Origin: an uncultured Lachnospiraceae bacterium
Lineage (GTDB): Bacteria; Bacillota; Clostridia; Lachnospirales; Lachnospiraceae
Direction: 5' to 3'
Assembly: GCA_946631935.1 (NCBI GenBank)
Contig: CAMPAP010000012.1
Location: 1-13,081, forward strand
Length of the DNA: 13,081 bases
Shown: piece after piece, positions 6,485 through 13,081 of the stretch
Position numbering within the stretch: the stretch's first letter is position 1
How the letters are laid out: the number at the start of each line of letters is the position of its first letter
Made by a program: the position numbers and the translations under genes
The notes under the pieces: model-generated
Told to the model about the DNA's origin: nothing
What the model saw: only the letters and a program-made list of their open reading frames with translations
Database searches by the model: none

Positions 6485-6652
6485 GCGGGTGACATGCATA
6501 TATAAACTTTTACGTCAAGGTGACTGCGAGAAACGCGATCGCCTGGCCCAAGCGAAGCTTGTGGCCTGCGGCACGAACTAAAACATTTGGTAAAAAGCGT
6601 TTCCGCCTGGCACCGCAGAAAGAAAAAGTTTATATATCATGGCAGGACCCGC
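6485..6652 (-). repeat. Palindromic intergenic repeat, copy 2 (opposite orientation)
   Basis: A 168-base near-palindrome starting five bases after the ftsY stop codon, with the same layout as copy 1 read on the other strand. GCGGGT (6485-6490) pairs with ACCCGC (6647-6652). A perfect 14-bp AT-rich pair joins 6498-6511 to 6624-6637. An inner stem of GGTG, GCG and GAAACGC (6519-6536) pairs with GCGTTTC, CGC and CACC (6597-6614). The tip is a hairpin (6545-6566) closed by GGCC with CAAGC/GCTTG below the loop. On the minus strand it shares the GCCGCAGGCC and GGGCCAGGCGA core with copy 1. The arms differ more in sequence than in pairing. Nothing in it codes for a protein. Confidence 0.83.
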
Positions 6653-6656
6653 GTGA

Positions 6657-7733
6657 TCATTCTGCGATATCTGCTACATCAAATATTGCATTAACGTAGT
6701 CCGTCGCATTGAACTTCTGCAGGTCTTCGATCTTTTCACCGACTCCTATATATTTAACCGGAATTCCCATCTGTGCCTGTATGGCAATGGCAATTCCGCC
6801 CTTTGCGGTTCCGTCCATCTTTGTAAGTATAATACCCGAAAGAGGAGCCGCTTCATTGAATTCTCTTGCCTGGTTTATTGCATTCTGTCCTGTTGTTGCA
6901 TCAAGAACAAGAAGGTTTTCCCTGTGAGCTGCTTCAAATTCTTTATCTATGACGCGGTTCATCTTGGCAAGTTCATCCATGAGATTTTTCTTGTTATGAA
7001 GGCGGCCTGCAGTATCTATTATAAGAACATCTGCTCCTCTTGCCCTTGCTGCCGTACATGCATCAAAGACAACACTTGCAGGATCCTGTCCGTCTTTTCC
7101 GGATACTATCTGTACGCCGCTTCTTTCAGCCCATATCTTTAGCTGGTCTTCCGCAGCAGCCCTGAAGGTATCGGCACCGGCTACAAGTACTTTCCTTCCC
7201 ATAACAGAAAGCTGTGAAGAAAGCTTTCCGATGGTCGTGGTCTTACCCACACCGTTTACTCCGATAACAAAAACAACAGAAGTCCGGTTTTCAAAATCAT
7301 AAGCATTCTCTCCGCATTCCATCCTGCACCTTATGGAATCAATAAGAAGCTCACGGCACTCAGATCTTGATTTAAGATGTTTTTCCCTGACTTTATCTTT
7401 AAGTTCATCAAGGATCTCTTCGGTAATTGTAGCACCAACATCCGCACCTATGAGGAATTCTTCAAGTTCATCATAAAAATCATCATCGATCTCGGAAGCG
7501 GTAAAAATAGAGGCAAGGCCCTGGGAGAAAGATTCTCTCGTACGGCTCATGCCTTCCTTTAATCTCTCGAAAAGGGCCTCTTTATCTTCATGATAGAGTC
7601 TTCCGTCTACGGGAATATCTTCCTGAAGCTGTCTTGCTATTGGGTCCTTTTCGGCTTCATCAGCGATGGCTGTCAGTTTTGCAAGCGCTTCGCTGTAATC
7701 GTTCTGGGATTTTTCGTTTTTTCTTCCAAACAT
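6657..7733 (-). CDS. ftsY: SRP receptor FtsY
   Basis: The membrane-associated GTPase that receives SRP-ribosome complexes by pairing with Ffh, also found in this window. It has 358 residues. The short acidic N-terminal stretch (about 1-55) is much reduced compared with E. coli FtsY, as is usual in Firmicutes. The N domain is about 56-145 and the G domain 150-358. Motifs seen are the P-loop GVNGVGKTTTIGK (158-170), DTFRAAA (188-194), DTAGR (240-244), TKMDG (304-308) and GVGEK (330-334), all intact. The start is four bases after the smc stop codon, with only a weak ribosome binding site (GGAT about 13 bases upstream), so translation is probably coupled to smc. No intrinsic terminator is evident after it; the palindromic repeats begin almost at once. 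Confidence 0.98.
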   Translation of the reverse strand: MFGRKNEKSQNDYSEALAKLTAIADEAEKDPIARQLQEDIPVDGRLYHEDKEALFERLKEGMSRTRESFSQGLASIFTASEIDDDFYDELEEFLIGADVGATITEEILDELKDKVREKHLKSRSECRELLIDSIRCRMECGENAYDFENRTSVVFVIGVNGVGKTTTIGKLSSQLSVMGRKVLVAGADTFRAAAEDQLKIWAERSGVQIVSGKDGQDPASVVFDACTAARARGADVLIIDTAGRLHNKKNLMDELAKMNRVIDKEFEAAHRENLLVLDATTGQNAINQAREFNEAAPLSGIILTKMDGTAKGGIAIAIQAQMGIPVKYIGVGEKIEDLQKFNATDYVNAIFDVADIAE

Positions 7734-7737
7734 TTAA

Positions 7738-10700
7738 TTATTCATCCAGTTCGGATTCGATAAGATTTACGGCAACCTGGCTGGATACGCCCTTCTCCTG
7801 CATCGTTATACCGTACAGGCGGTCAACCCTCTGCATCGTACCTCTTCTGTGAGTGATAACGATGAACTGGGTATTTTTTGTAAGCTTATGCAGGTAACCT
7901 GCAAACCTTCCTACGTTGTTATCATCAAGTGCGGCCTCGATCTCGTCAAGGAGACAGAAAGGCGAAGGCTTTAAGTTCTGTATCGCAAAAAGAAGTGAGA
8001 TCGCGGAAAGTGCTTTTTCTCCACCGGAAAGCTGCATCATATTCTGAAGCTTCTTGCCGGGAGGCTGTGCCGAAATATTGATACCGCATTCAAGGATATT
8101 CTCATCATCCTGAAGTGAAAGGGATCCTTTACCGCCTCCGAAAAGTTCTTTGAATACCTTGTCATATTCTTCATTGATAAGCTTGAACTTCTCGGAGAAC
8201 TGGGCCTTCATGTTCTCATCAAGCTCATCGATTATCTTCTTAAGGGTTTCCGCCGCCTCAATAAGATCGTCATGCTGTGTCTTCATGGATTCGTATCTTG
8301 AAGAAACTTCCTTATATTCTTCAATGGCTCCCACATTAACATCACCGAGCTTTTTGATCTTATCCCTGACCTCTGCAGCATCACGCTTTAAAACGGTAAG
8401 GTCATTTAAGTTTTCATCACGCATCTCTGCAGCCTGGGAAAGAGTGATCTCATATTCCTGCCACATATAATTGATGCGGATCTCCATAGTCTCATTAGCC
8501 TTATCTCTCTGAGCGGTAAGCCTGTTGACTTCCTTATCAAGAGATGACATCTTCTCCTGGAGTTTTTCAGTGTTTTCAAAGAAACCTTTCTGCCTGTCAG
8601 AAAGTTCCTTCTTCTTTGTAAGAGAATTCTTCAAAAGATCATCGGATTTTTTCTGCTCTTCGTAGGAAGCCTCTATTGTCTTACCGATCTCAACTATCTG
8701 CTCTTCCTTTTCGGAGATTGCGGTATTGTTGGAATCGATGGAATTATTGAGACTTTCAAGTTCTGCGTTTGCATTTTCAAGAGCCTCTTCAACACGGTTT
8801 AAGTTAGCCTGCTTAAAGTCTCTTGCCTGTTTCATCTTCTGGACTTCGATCTCCCATTCGTTGACACGTGCGGCAGCTTCAGACTCTACTGCCTGCTTGT
8901 CCTTAAGTATCTCATTGAGATCGCTTTCCTCATCGCGAAGACGCTTTTCGTTCTTTTCGCTTTCCTTTAAGATCTCTGCAGCCTCATCCCTTGCGGTAAT
9001 TGCATTTGAAATCTCTTTTTCGATATCCTGCTGTTCTGCCTTAAGGCTGATGGCATTCTCACTTTCCTCATTGAATCTGTCACGCTCTGACTGAAGTGAG
9101 AGCCTTGCGGTATTCTGTTCAAGAACCTTATTCTGTATCTCGGCTTTTAATGTATCGAGTTCGGTTCTTGCTTTGTTTCTCTTTTCTCTTATATCTTCAA
9201 TATTATTACGTGCTTTTTCGATATCGGAAGAAAGCTTAGCGACTTTTTTCTTAAGATCATTTATCTCACGGCTCTTTCCCAGGAAGTTGGAATTGTTCTT
9301 AAATGCACCTCCGCTTATGGCACCGCCGGGCATAAGGAGTTCCCCCTCAAGAGTAACTATCCTGAGAGTAAAATTAAACTTCCTTGCACATTTTGTGGCA
9401 TTGTCCATATTATCCGCAACGATGAATCTGCCAAGAAGGCTCTTGATGATATTTACATATTCATCATCTGTTTCCACAAGATCAGAAGCAAGACCAAGCA
9501 TGCCGTTTTCGTTAAGGGCATCCTTTGCTTTAAGTTCCTGGGGATTGATTACAGAATCAAGAGGAAGGAATGTAGCTCTTCCCAGACGGCCTTCCTTAAG
9601 GAATCCGATCATCTTTTTTGCGGTAGCTTCATCTTTGGTGACAATATTCTGAATATTTGCGCCAAGTGCAGTTTCTATGGCAGTCTCATATTTTTTGTCT
9701 ACTTTAATGATATCTGCTACAACACCGATTATACCCTTGTTGGAAGACTTCTGCTCCATAATCCTTTTTACGGAGTTACCATAGCCTTCATAAGCTTCGG
9801 CAATATCCTGGAGAGCAACATATCTGGAATTTTCCTTATGATACTCTTCCTGAAGGGTCCTTAATTCATCATCACCTGAAGAAAGCTTTGAACGGAAATC
9901 GGAAACTTTAAACTCAAGCTCCTGGGATTTTTTATTCATCTCAGCTATTTCATTGCTGACTTTTTCAAAAGCTTCCTCATACTGCTTGATGGTGCTTTCT
10001 CTTACTTCCTCATCAGAACGTGCACGAAGCATCTTGCTCTGAAGCTCTGCTTTTCTGAGTTCGATCTGCTCCATAACAGCATCGTAATGGCTCAGACGGC
10101 CCTGTATCTCGGAACGTTTTTTGAGTTCATCCATAATGCCGGATGCATGTTCCTCAATCCGGGCATTCAGATCACGGATCTCTTCCTGAACCTTATCAAG
10201 AGCTTCTTTTCTTGAAGAAGCTTCAGCATCAACCTTTGCTGCCTGTTCTTCCTCGGATTCGGAATCTTTGTTGATTGATTCCTTTTCCTCTTCTGCTTTT
10301 TTGATCTCACCAAGAAGGGCTTCTTTTCTTTCGGAAAAATGAACGATATTATCCTTGCTGGATTTTATCTGCTCTTTAAGAAGTTCAATGGATGACTCGA
10401 GCTTTTGTCTTGCAGAATCGGCACCTGTTACAAGGTTCCTTGCTTTTTCGATGGATTCTTCAAGATCTTCCATCTCCTGGCGCACGGAGTCATAATCTTC
10501 CTTGACTTTGTTATATTCGGATGTTGTATTATCAAGATCCTCAGAGGCAACATCAAGTCTTGCCTGAAGATCCGAAGCTGCTTTTTTCAGACTTTCATTT
10601 TCAAGAAGGAAAGAATTTACATCTATGGTACGAAGCTCATCCTTGTATTTGAGCCATTCCTTAGCCTTATCAGACTGTCTCGAAAGAGGTCCTATCTGAC

Positions 10701-11298
10701 GCTCTAGCTCAGCAAGGATGTCCTTAACACGGACAAGATTATTCTGCTCGGATTCGAGTTTTTTCAGAGCCGCGCTCTTACGGTATTTGAATTTAACAAT
10801 ACCTGCAGCTTCATCAAAAAGCTCTCTTCTTTCTTCGGGTCTTCCGGAAAGGATCTTATCGATCTGGCCCTGTCCTATGATGGAATAACCTTCTTTACCT
10901 ATACCGGTATCAAAAAAGAGCTCATTTACATCTTTGAGCCTGCAGGGGGAACCGTTTAAGAGATACTCGCTTTCACCGGACCTGTAAAGTCTTCTTGCAA
11001 CGGTAACTTCCTCAAAAGATATATTTAAAGCATGATCGGAATTATCAAGAGTGATAGCCACATAAGCGTAGCTTAAAGGCTTCCTGGTCTGAGTTCCGGA
11101 GAAAATGACATCCTGCATGGAACCGCCTCTGAGCTGCTTCACGCTCTGTTCTCCCAAAACCCATCTTACGGCATCGGCGATATTACTCTTACCGGAACCG
11201 TTAGGACCTACTATACCCGTGACTCCTTCATGAAACTGAAGAACAGTCTTTATTGCAAAGGATTTAAAACCCTGGATTTCAATACTTTTAAGAAACAT
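7738..11298 (-). CDS. smc: Chromosome segregation protein SMC
   Basis: The ATPase of the bacterial condensin complex (with ScpA and ScpB, not encoded here), which extrudes and compacts DNA. At 1186 residues it has the normal length for the family. The N-terminal head has the P-loop GPNGSGKS near residues 32-39, followed by ADAVRWVLGEQ. A long heptad-rich coiled coil runs from about 165 to 505. The hinge is at about 515-665 and contains LMPGGAISGGAF. The return coiled coil spans roughly 670-1020. The C-terminal head carries the signature LSGGEKALSA (from 1090) and Walker B FCLLDEIEAALDD (from 1114). The ATG at 11298 has GAGG six bases upstream. The gene begins 22 bases after rnc and ends four bases before ftsY, placing it firmly in the same operon. 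No truncation or frameshift is seen. Confidence 0.99.
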   Translation of the reverse strand: MFLKSIEIQGFKSFAIKTVLQFHEGVTGIVGPNGSGKSNIADAVRWVLGEQSVKQLRGGSMQDVIFSGTQTRKPLSYAYVAITLDNSDHALNISFEEVTVARRLYRSGESEYLLNGSPCRLKDVNELFFDTGIGKEGYSIIGQGQIDKILSGRPEERRELFDEAAGIVKFKYRKSAALKKLESEQNNLVRVKDILAELERQIGPLSRQSDKAKEWLKYKDELRTIDVNSFLLENESLKKAASDLQARLDVASEDLDNTTSEYNKVKEDYDSVRQEMEDLEESIEKARNLVTGADSARQKLESSIELLKEQIKSSKDNIVHFSERKEALLGEIKKAEEEKESINKDSESEEEQAAKVDAEASSRKEALDKVQEEIRDLNARIEEHASGIMDELKKRSEIQGRLSHYDAVMEQIELRKAELQSKMLRARSDEEVRESTIKQYEEAFEKVSNEIAEMNKKSQELEFKVSDFRSKLSSGDDELRTLQEEYHKENSRYVALQDIAEAYEGYGNSVKRIMEQKSSNKGIIGVVADIIKVDKKYETAIETALGANIQNIVTKDEATAKKMIGFLKEGRLGRATFLPLDSVINPQELKAKDALNENGMLGLASDLVETDDEYVNIIKSLLGRFIVADNMDNATKCARKFNFTLRIVTLEGELLMPGGAISGGAFKNNSNFLGKSREINDLKKKVAKLSSDIEKARNNIEDIREKRNKARTELDTLKAEIQNKVLEQNTARLSLQSERDRFNEESENAISLKAEQQDIEKEISNAITARDEAAEILKESEKNEKRLRDEESDLNEILKDKQAVESEAAARVNEWEIEVQKMKQARDFKQANLNRVEEALENANAELESLNNSIDSNNTAISEKEEQIVEIGKTIEASYEEQKKSDDLLKNSLTKKKELSDRQKGFFENTEKLQEKMSSLDKEVNRLTAQRDKANETMEIRINYMWQEYEITLSQAAEMRDENLNDLTVLKRDAAEVRDKIKKLGDVNVGAIEEYKEVSSRYESMKTQHDDLIEAAETLKKIIDELDENMKAQFSEKFKLINEEYDKVFKELFGGGKGSLSLQDDENILECGINISAQPPGKKLQNMMQLSGGEKALSAISLLFAIQNLKPSPFCLLDEIEAALDDNNVGRFAGYLHKLTKNTQFIVITHRRGTMQRVDRLYGITMQEKGVSSQVAVNLIESELDE

Positions 11299-11320
11299 TA
11301 TTTCCTCACAAAATCTAAGT

Positions 11321-12010
11321 TCATGCTTTTCTGATGGTCAGAAGCGCATTATATGCGGCCTCCTGCTGGGAAGCTTTCTTGCTCCTTCCTCTTCCTTCAG
11401 AAACCTTTTCTCCGCCGATAAGTACAACGGATCTGAATATCTTTTCATTTCCGGCACCGGTTTCTTCTTCAGTGACATACTCAAGAGTCTTCTTGAGATT
11501 TTTGGCCACCTCTTCCTGAAGAGTACTCTTCGAATCAAAGAAAAGCTTCTTCTCATCAAGATCCGAAAGAATGAACCTGTGGATAAACTTGCTTGCTTCA
11601 TCAAAACCGGAATCAAGGAAGATGGCTCCTATTATAGCCTCCATGACATCGGCGATAATGGAATCTCTTTCCCTGCCGCCTGTCATTTCTTCACCCTTGC
11701 CGAGTCTTAAGAAACTACCAAGTTTCAGATCTCTTGCGCAAAAAGCAAGTGAAGGCTCGCAAACCATTGAAGCACGTATCTTAGACAGTTCTCCTTCTTT
11801 TTTATCAGGATAAAGATCAAAAAGATAACGTGAGCTTATGGCTTCCAAAACGGCATCACCCAGAAATTCCAGCCTTTCGTAATCCGCCGGTCTTTCAAGC
11901 ATCTGTTCATTACAAAAAGACGAATGGGTAAGTGCCTGAAGAAGAAGTTCTTTATTATTAAATTTGTAATCGATATAATCCTGCAACTGCAGGATATCTT
12001 CACTGCTCAT
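11321..12010 (-). CDS. rnc: Ribonuclease III
   Basis: An endonuclease that cuts double-stranded RNA, matures ribosomal RNA precursors and turns over structured transcripts. The catalytic domain is at about residues 5-150, with the signature ERLEFLGDAVLE (E45, E48, D52), E74 and the DVMEA site (D121, E124), matching the metal-binding acids of the family. The double-stranded RNA binding domain (about 158-229) ends with GRSKKASQQEAAYNAL. I chose the ATG at 12010, giving 229 residues, because this length and the start MSSEDILQLQ fit the family and a weak GGGTG lies upstream. The ATG at 12040 would add an unsupported hydrophobic ten residues. It sits between acpP and smc as in many Firmicutes. Confidence 0.97.
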   Translation of the reverse strand: MSSEDILQLQDYIDYKFNNKELLLQALTHSSFCNEQMLERPADYERLEFLGDAVLEAISSRYLFDLYPDKKEGELSKIRASMVCEPSLAFCARDLKLGSFLRLGKGEEMTGGRERDSIIADVMEAIIGAIFLDSGFDEASKFIHRFILSDLDEKKLFFDSKSTLQEEVAKNLKKTLEYVTEEETGAGNEKIFRSVVLIGGEKVSEGRGRSKKASQQEAAYNALLTIRKA

Positions 12011-12043
12011 AAAAACACCCAAAAAAGCGCAAATAAACATATG

Positions 12044-12057
12044 CGTGAATCATCACG
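12044..12057 (-). other. Small hairpin in the acpP-rnc gap
   Basis: On the minus strand, CGTGA and TCACG form a perfect 5-bp stem with a four-base loop (TGAT), 34 bases before the rnc start. It has no adjacent T run, so it is not a terminator. It might be a processing or stability element in the mRNA, but a stem this short could arise by chance. Confidence 0.3.
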
Positions 12058-12088
12058 ACATAAAAAACAACATATTGAAAGAAAAGAA

Positions 12089-12328
12089 TCAGTCGTTACC
12101 GGAAAGGGCGGATTTTATCATCTCAACAGCTTCGCCGACTGTTGTGATCTTTTCGGCACTTTCCTCGGGGATCTTAATATCAAAAGTATCCTCAAGTCCC
12201 ATAATGATCTGATAAACATCAAGAGAATCCGCACCGAGATCATCAGTGAATGTTGACTGAAGAGTGATCTCCTCGGGATCAACATTAAGAACCTCTGCAA
12301 TGATAGTTTTTAATTTTTCAAATTCCAT
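12089..12328 (-). CDS. acpP: Acyl carrier protein
   Basis: A 79-residue acidic carrier of fatty acyl intermediates. The phosphopantetheine attachment serine is S35 in the family motif DLGADSLD (30-37), and the four-helix length and charge are normal. A strong ribosome binding site AGGAGG lies eight bases before the ATG, in line with high expression. The gene lies 15 bases after plsX, whose product takes acyl groups from acyl-ACP, so the two act on the same pool. The gap to rnc is about 78 bases. Confidence 0.98.
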   Translation of the reverse strand: MEFEKLKTIIAEVLNVDPEEITLQSTFTDDLGADSLDVYQIIMGLEDTFDIKIPEESAEKITTVGEAVEMIKSALSGND

Positions 12329-12343
12329 AAAAGAAACCTCCTG

Positions 12344-13081
12344 TTAAATATCCATGGAAACGCTGAACATTTCTCTCATATCATCATTTATATTGTTCTC
12401 TATAAAAGTCTTGCACTGAAGGATCGAATTATTGATGGAAACAGCCTTGCTTGAACCATGAGTCTTGACAAGCAGTCCGTTACAGCCAAGAAGCGGAGCT
12501 CCGCCGTACTGATCGGTATCATACTGTTTCAAAGTCTTTTTCAGAGCGGGCTTTGCAAGAAGCGCTCCGATCTTGCTTCTGCCGGAAGACATAAACGCAT
12601 TCTTGATGGATTTAAGAAGAACGGTGCCCACACCTTCATACATCTTAAGGATAACATTTCCCACAAATGCTTCGCATACAATTACATCCGCAGCCCCGTA
12701 TGGGATATCCCTTGCTTCGACGCTTCCGATGAAATTGATCTCAGGTGTTGCTTTGAGCAGAGGGAAGGTTTCCTTGACAAGTGCATTTCCCTTTTCCTCT
12801 TCGGCACCTATATTTACAATACCAACTCTCGGATTCGGGATACCACAAACCTTCTTAACATATGCGGACCCAATCTTTGCAAACTGAACAAGCTGGCTGG
12901 GCCTTGCGTCAACATTGGCGCCGCAGTCAAGAAGGAGCGCCTTGCCTGTTGCTGTGGGAATAAAAGGTGCAAGAGGAGGTCTTTCGACTCCCTTGATCCT
13001 TCCTACTATTATCTGTCCTCCCACGAGAAAAGCTCCGGTTGAACCTGCGGTAACAAGAGCATCGCATTTACCTTCCTTAAC
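12344..13081 (-). CDS. plsX: Phosphate acyltransferase PlsX (5' end outside window)
   Basis: This enzyme converts acyl-ACP and phosphate into acyl-phosphate, the substrate for the PlsY acyltransferase in the first step of phospholipid synthesis; it is peripheral to the membrane. 245 codons plus the stop are present and the frame is open to the window edge. The family is usually 330-350 residues, so roughly the first 90-100 are missing. The visible segment begins VKEGKCDALVTAGSTGAF and continues VGRIKGVERPPLAPFIPT, LLDCGANVDARP and GFVGNVILKMYEG-like stretches (here CEAFVGNVILKMYEG), all characteristic. Most relatives that I know have NTG where this protein has STG. A GTG at 13024 is only an internal valine codon, not the start. 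Promoter and start are not visible. Confidence 0.96.
   Translation of the reverse strand, partial: VKEGKCDALVTAGSTGAFLVGGQIIVGRIKGVERPPLAPFIPTATGKALLLDCGANVDARPSQLVQFAKIGSAYVKKVCGIPNPRVGIVNIGAEEEKGNALVKETFPLLKATPEINFIGSVEARDIPYGAADVIVCEAFVGNVILKMYEGVGTVLLKSIKNAFMSSGRSKIGALLAKPALKKTLKQYDTDQYGGAPLLGCNGLLVKTHGSSKAVSINNSILQCKTFIENNINDDMREMFSVSMDI

Noticed and set aside
6605..6617. T-box-like string (CTGGCACCGCAG) in repeat copy 2
   Set aside because: It is on the plus strand with no plus-strand gene downstream, and the matching position in copy 1 does not keep the motif; it is part of the repeat's inner stem.
6294..6652. CRISPR array or paired tRNA-like genes
   Set aside because: There are only two copies, in opposite orientation, each a long palindrome without spacers; no tRNA cloverleaf or CCA end is visible.
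9173..9652. Plus-strand ORF of 159 codons, and a similar one at 8726-9094
   Set aside because: Both are opposite the smc coiled coil and hinge and are low in complexity (serine- and leucine-rich), as expected for the antisense of charged coiled-coil codons.
12011..12040. Longer RNase III start at 12040
   Set aside because: It would add ten hydrophobic residues not typical of the family and has no ribosome binding site; 12010 gives the usual length.
12458..13042. Plus-strand ORF of 194 codons
   Set aside because: It lies wholly opposite plsX, which has clear family motifs, and its translation has no recognisable domain; it is an antisense shadow.

Overview
This window looks like a chromosomal segment from a Gram-positive, moderately AT-rich Firmicute of class Clostridia, most likely a Lachnospiraceae member. 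That placement is an inference from the gene order plsX-acpP-rnc-smc-ftsY ... ylxM-ffh and from protein character, not from a search. All ten genes I accept lie on the minus strand, so biological order runs from high to low coordinates. The long plus-strand ORFs are antisense shadows.

Region 13081-6657 is a tightly packed conserved operon: plsX (5' end outside the window), acpP, rnc, smc and ftsY, with gaps of 4 to about 80 bases. It links phospholipid and fatty acid synthesis, double-stranded RNA processing, chromosome organisation and the signal recognition particle (SRP) receptor. Region 1510-1 resumes the conserved order with ylxM and ffh (3' end outside the window). Those two genes are translationally coupled and have their own strong promoter. 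FtsY and Ffh are the two GTPases of SRP-dependent membrane targeting, and YlxM is the regulator normally found next to ffh.

Between these two conserved blocks lies an interruption of about 5 kb (6656-1511). It begins with about 370 bases without a gene, nearly filled by two related copies of a 170-180 base palindromic repeat in opposite orientation. The two copies differ by paired, compensating base changes in their internal stem, so the fold appears to be conserved. Next come a threonine ammonia-lyase with a C-terminal ACT domain and its own terminator, then a large STAND/NB-ARC-type P-loop ATPase with TPR-like repeats, then a small single-pass membrane protein of unknown family. The ATPase has no N-terminal effector domain. 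With the membrane protein downstream it is the best candidate here for an undescribed two-gene system, but that link is an inference.

Regulatory detail is readable in several gaps. The ylxM promoter has a perfect TTGACA box sitting inside the 3' arm of the upstream terminator hairpin. A strong hairpin closes ilvA. Shine-Dalgarno spacing favours internal starts for five genes (ylxM, the membrane protein, the ATPase, ilvA and, more weakly, rnc).
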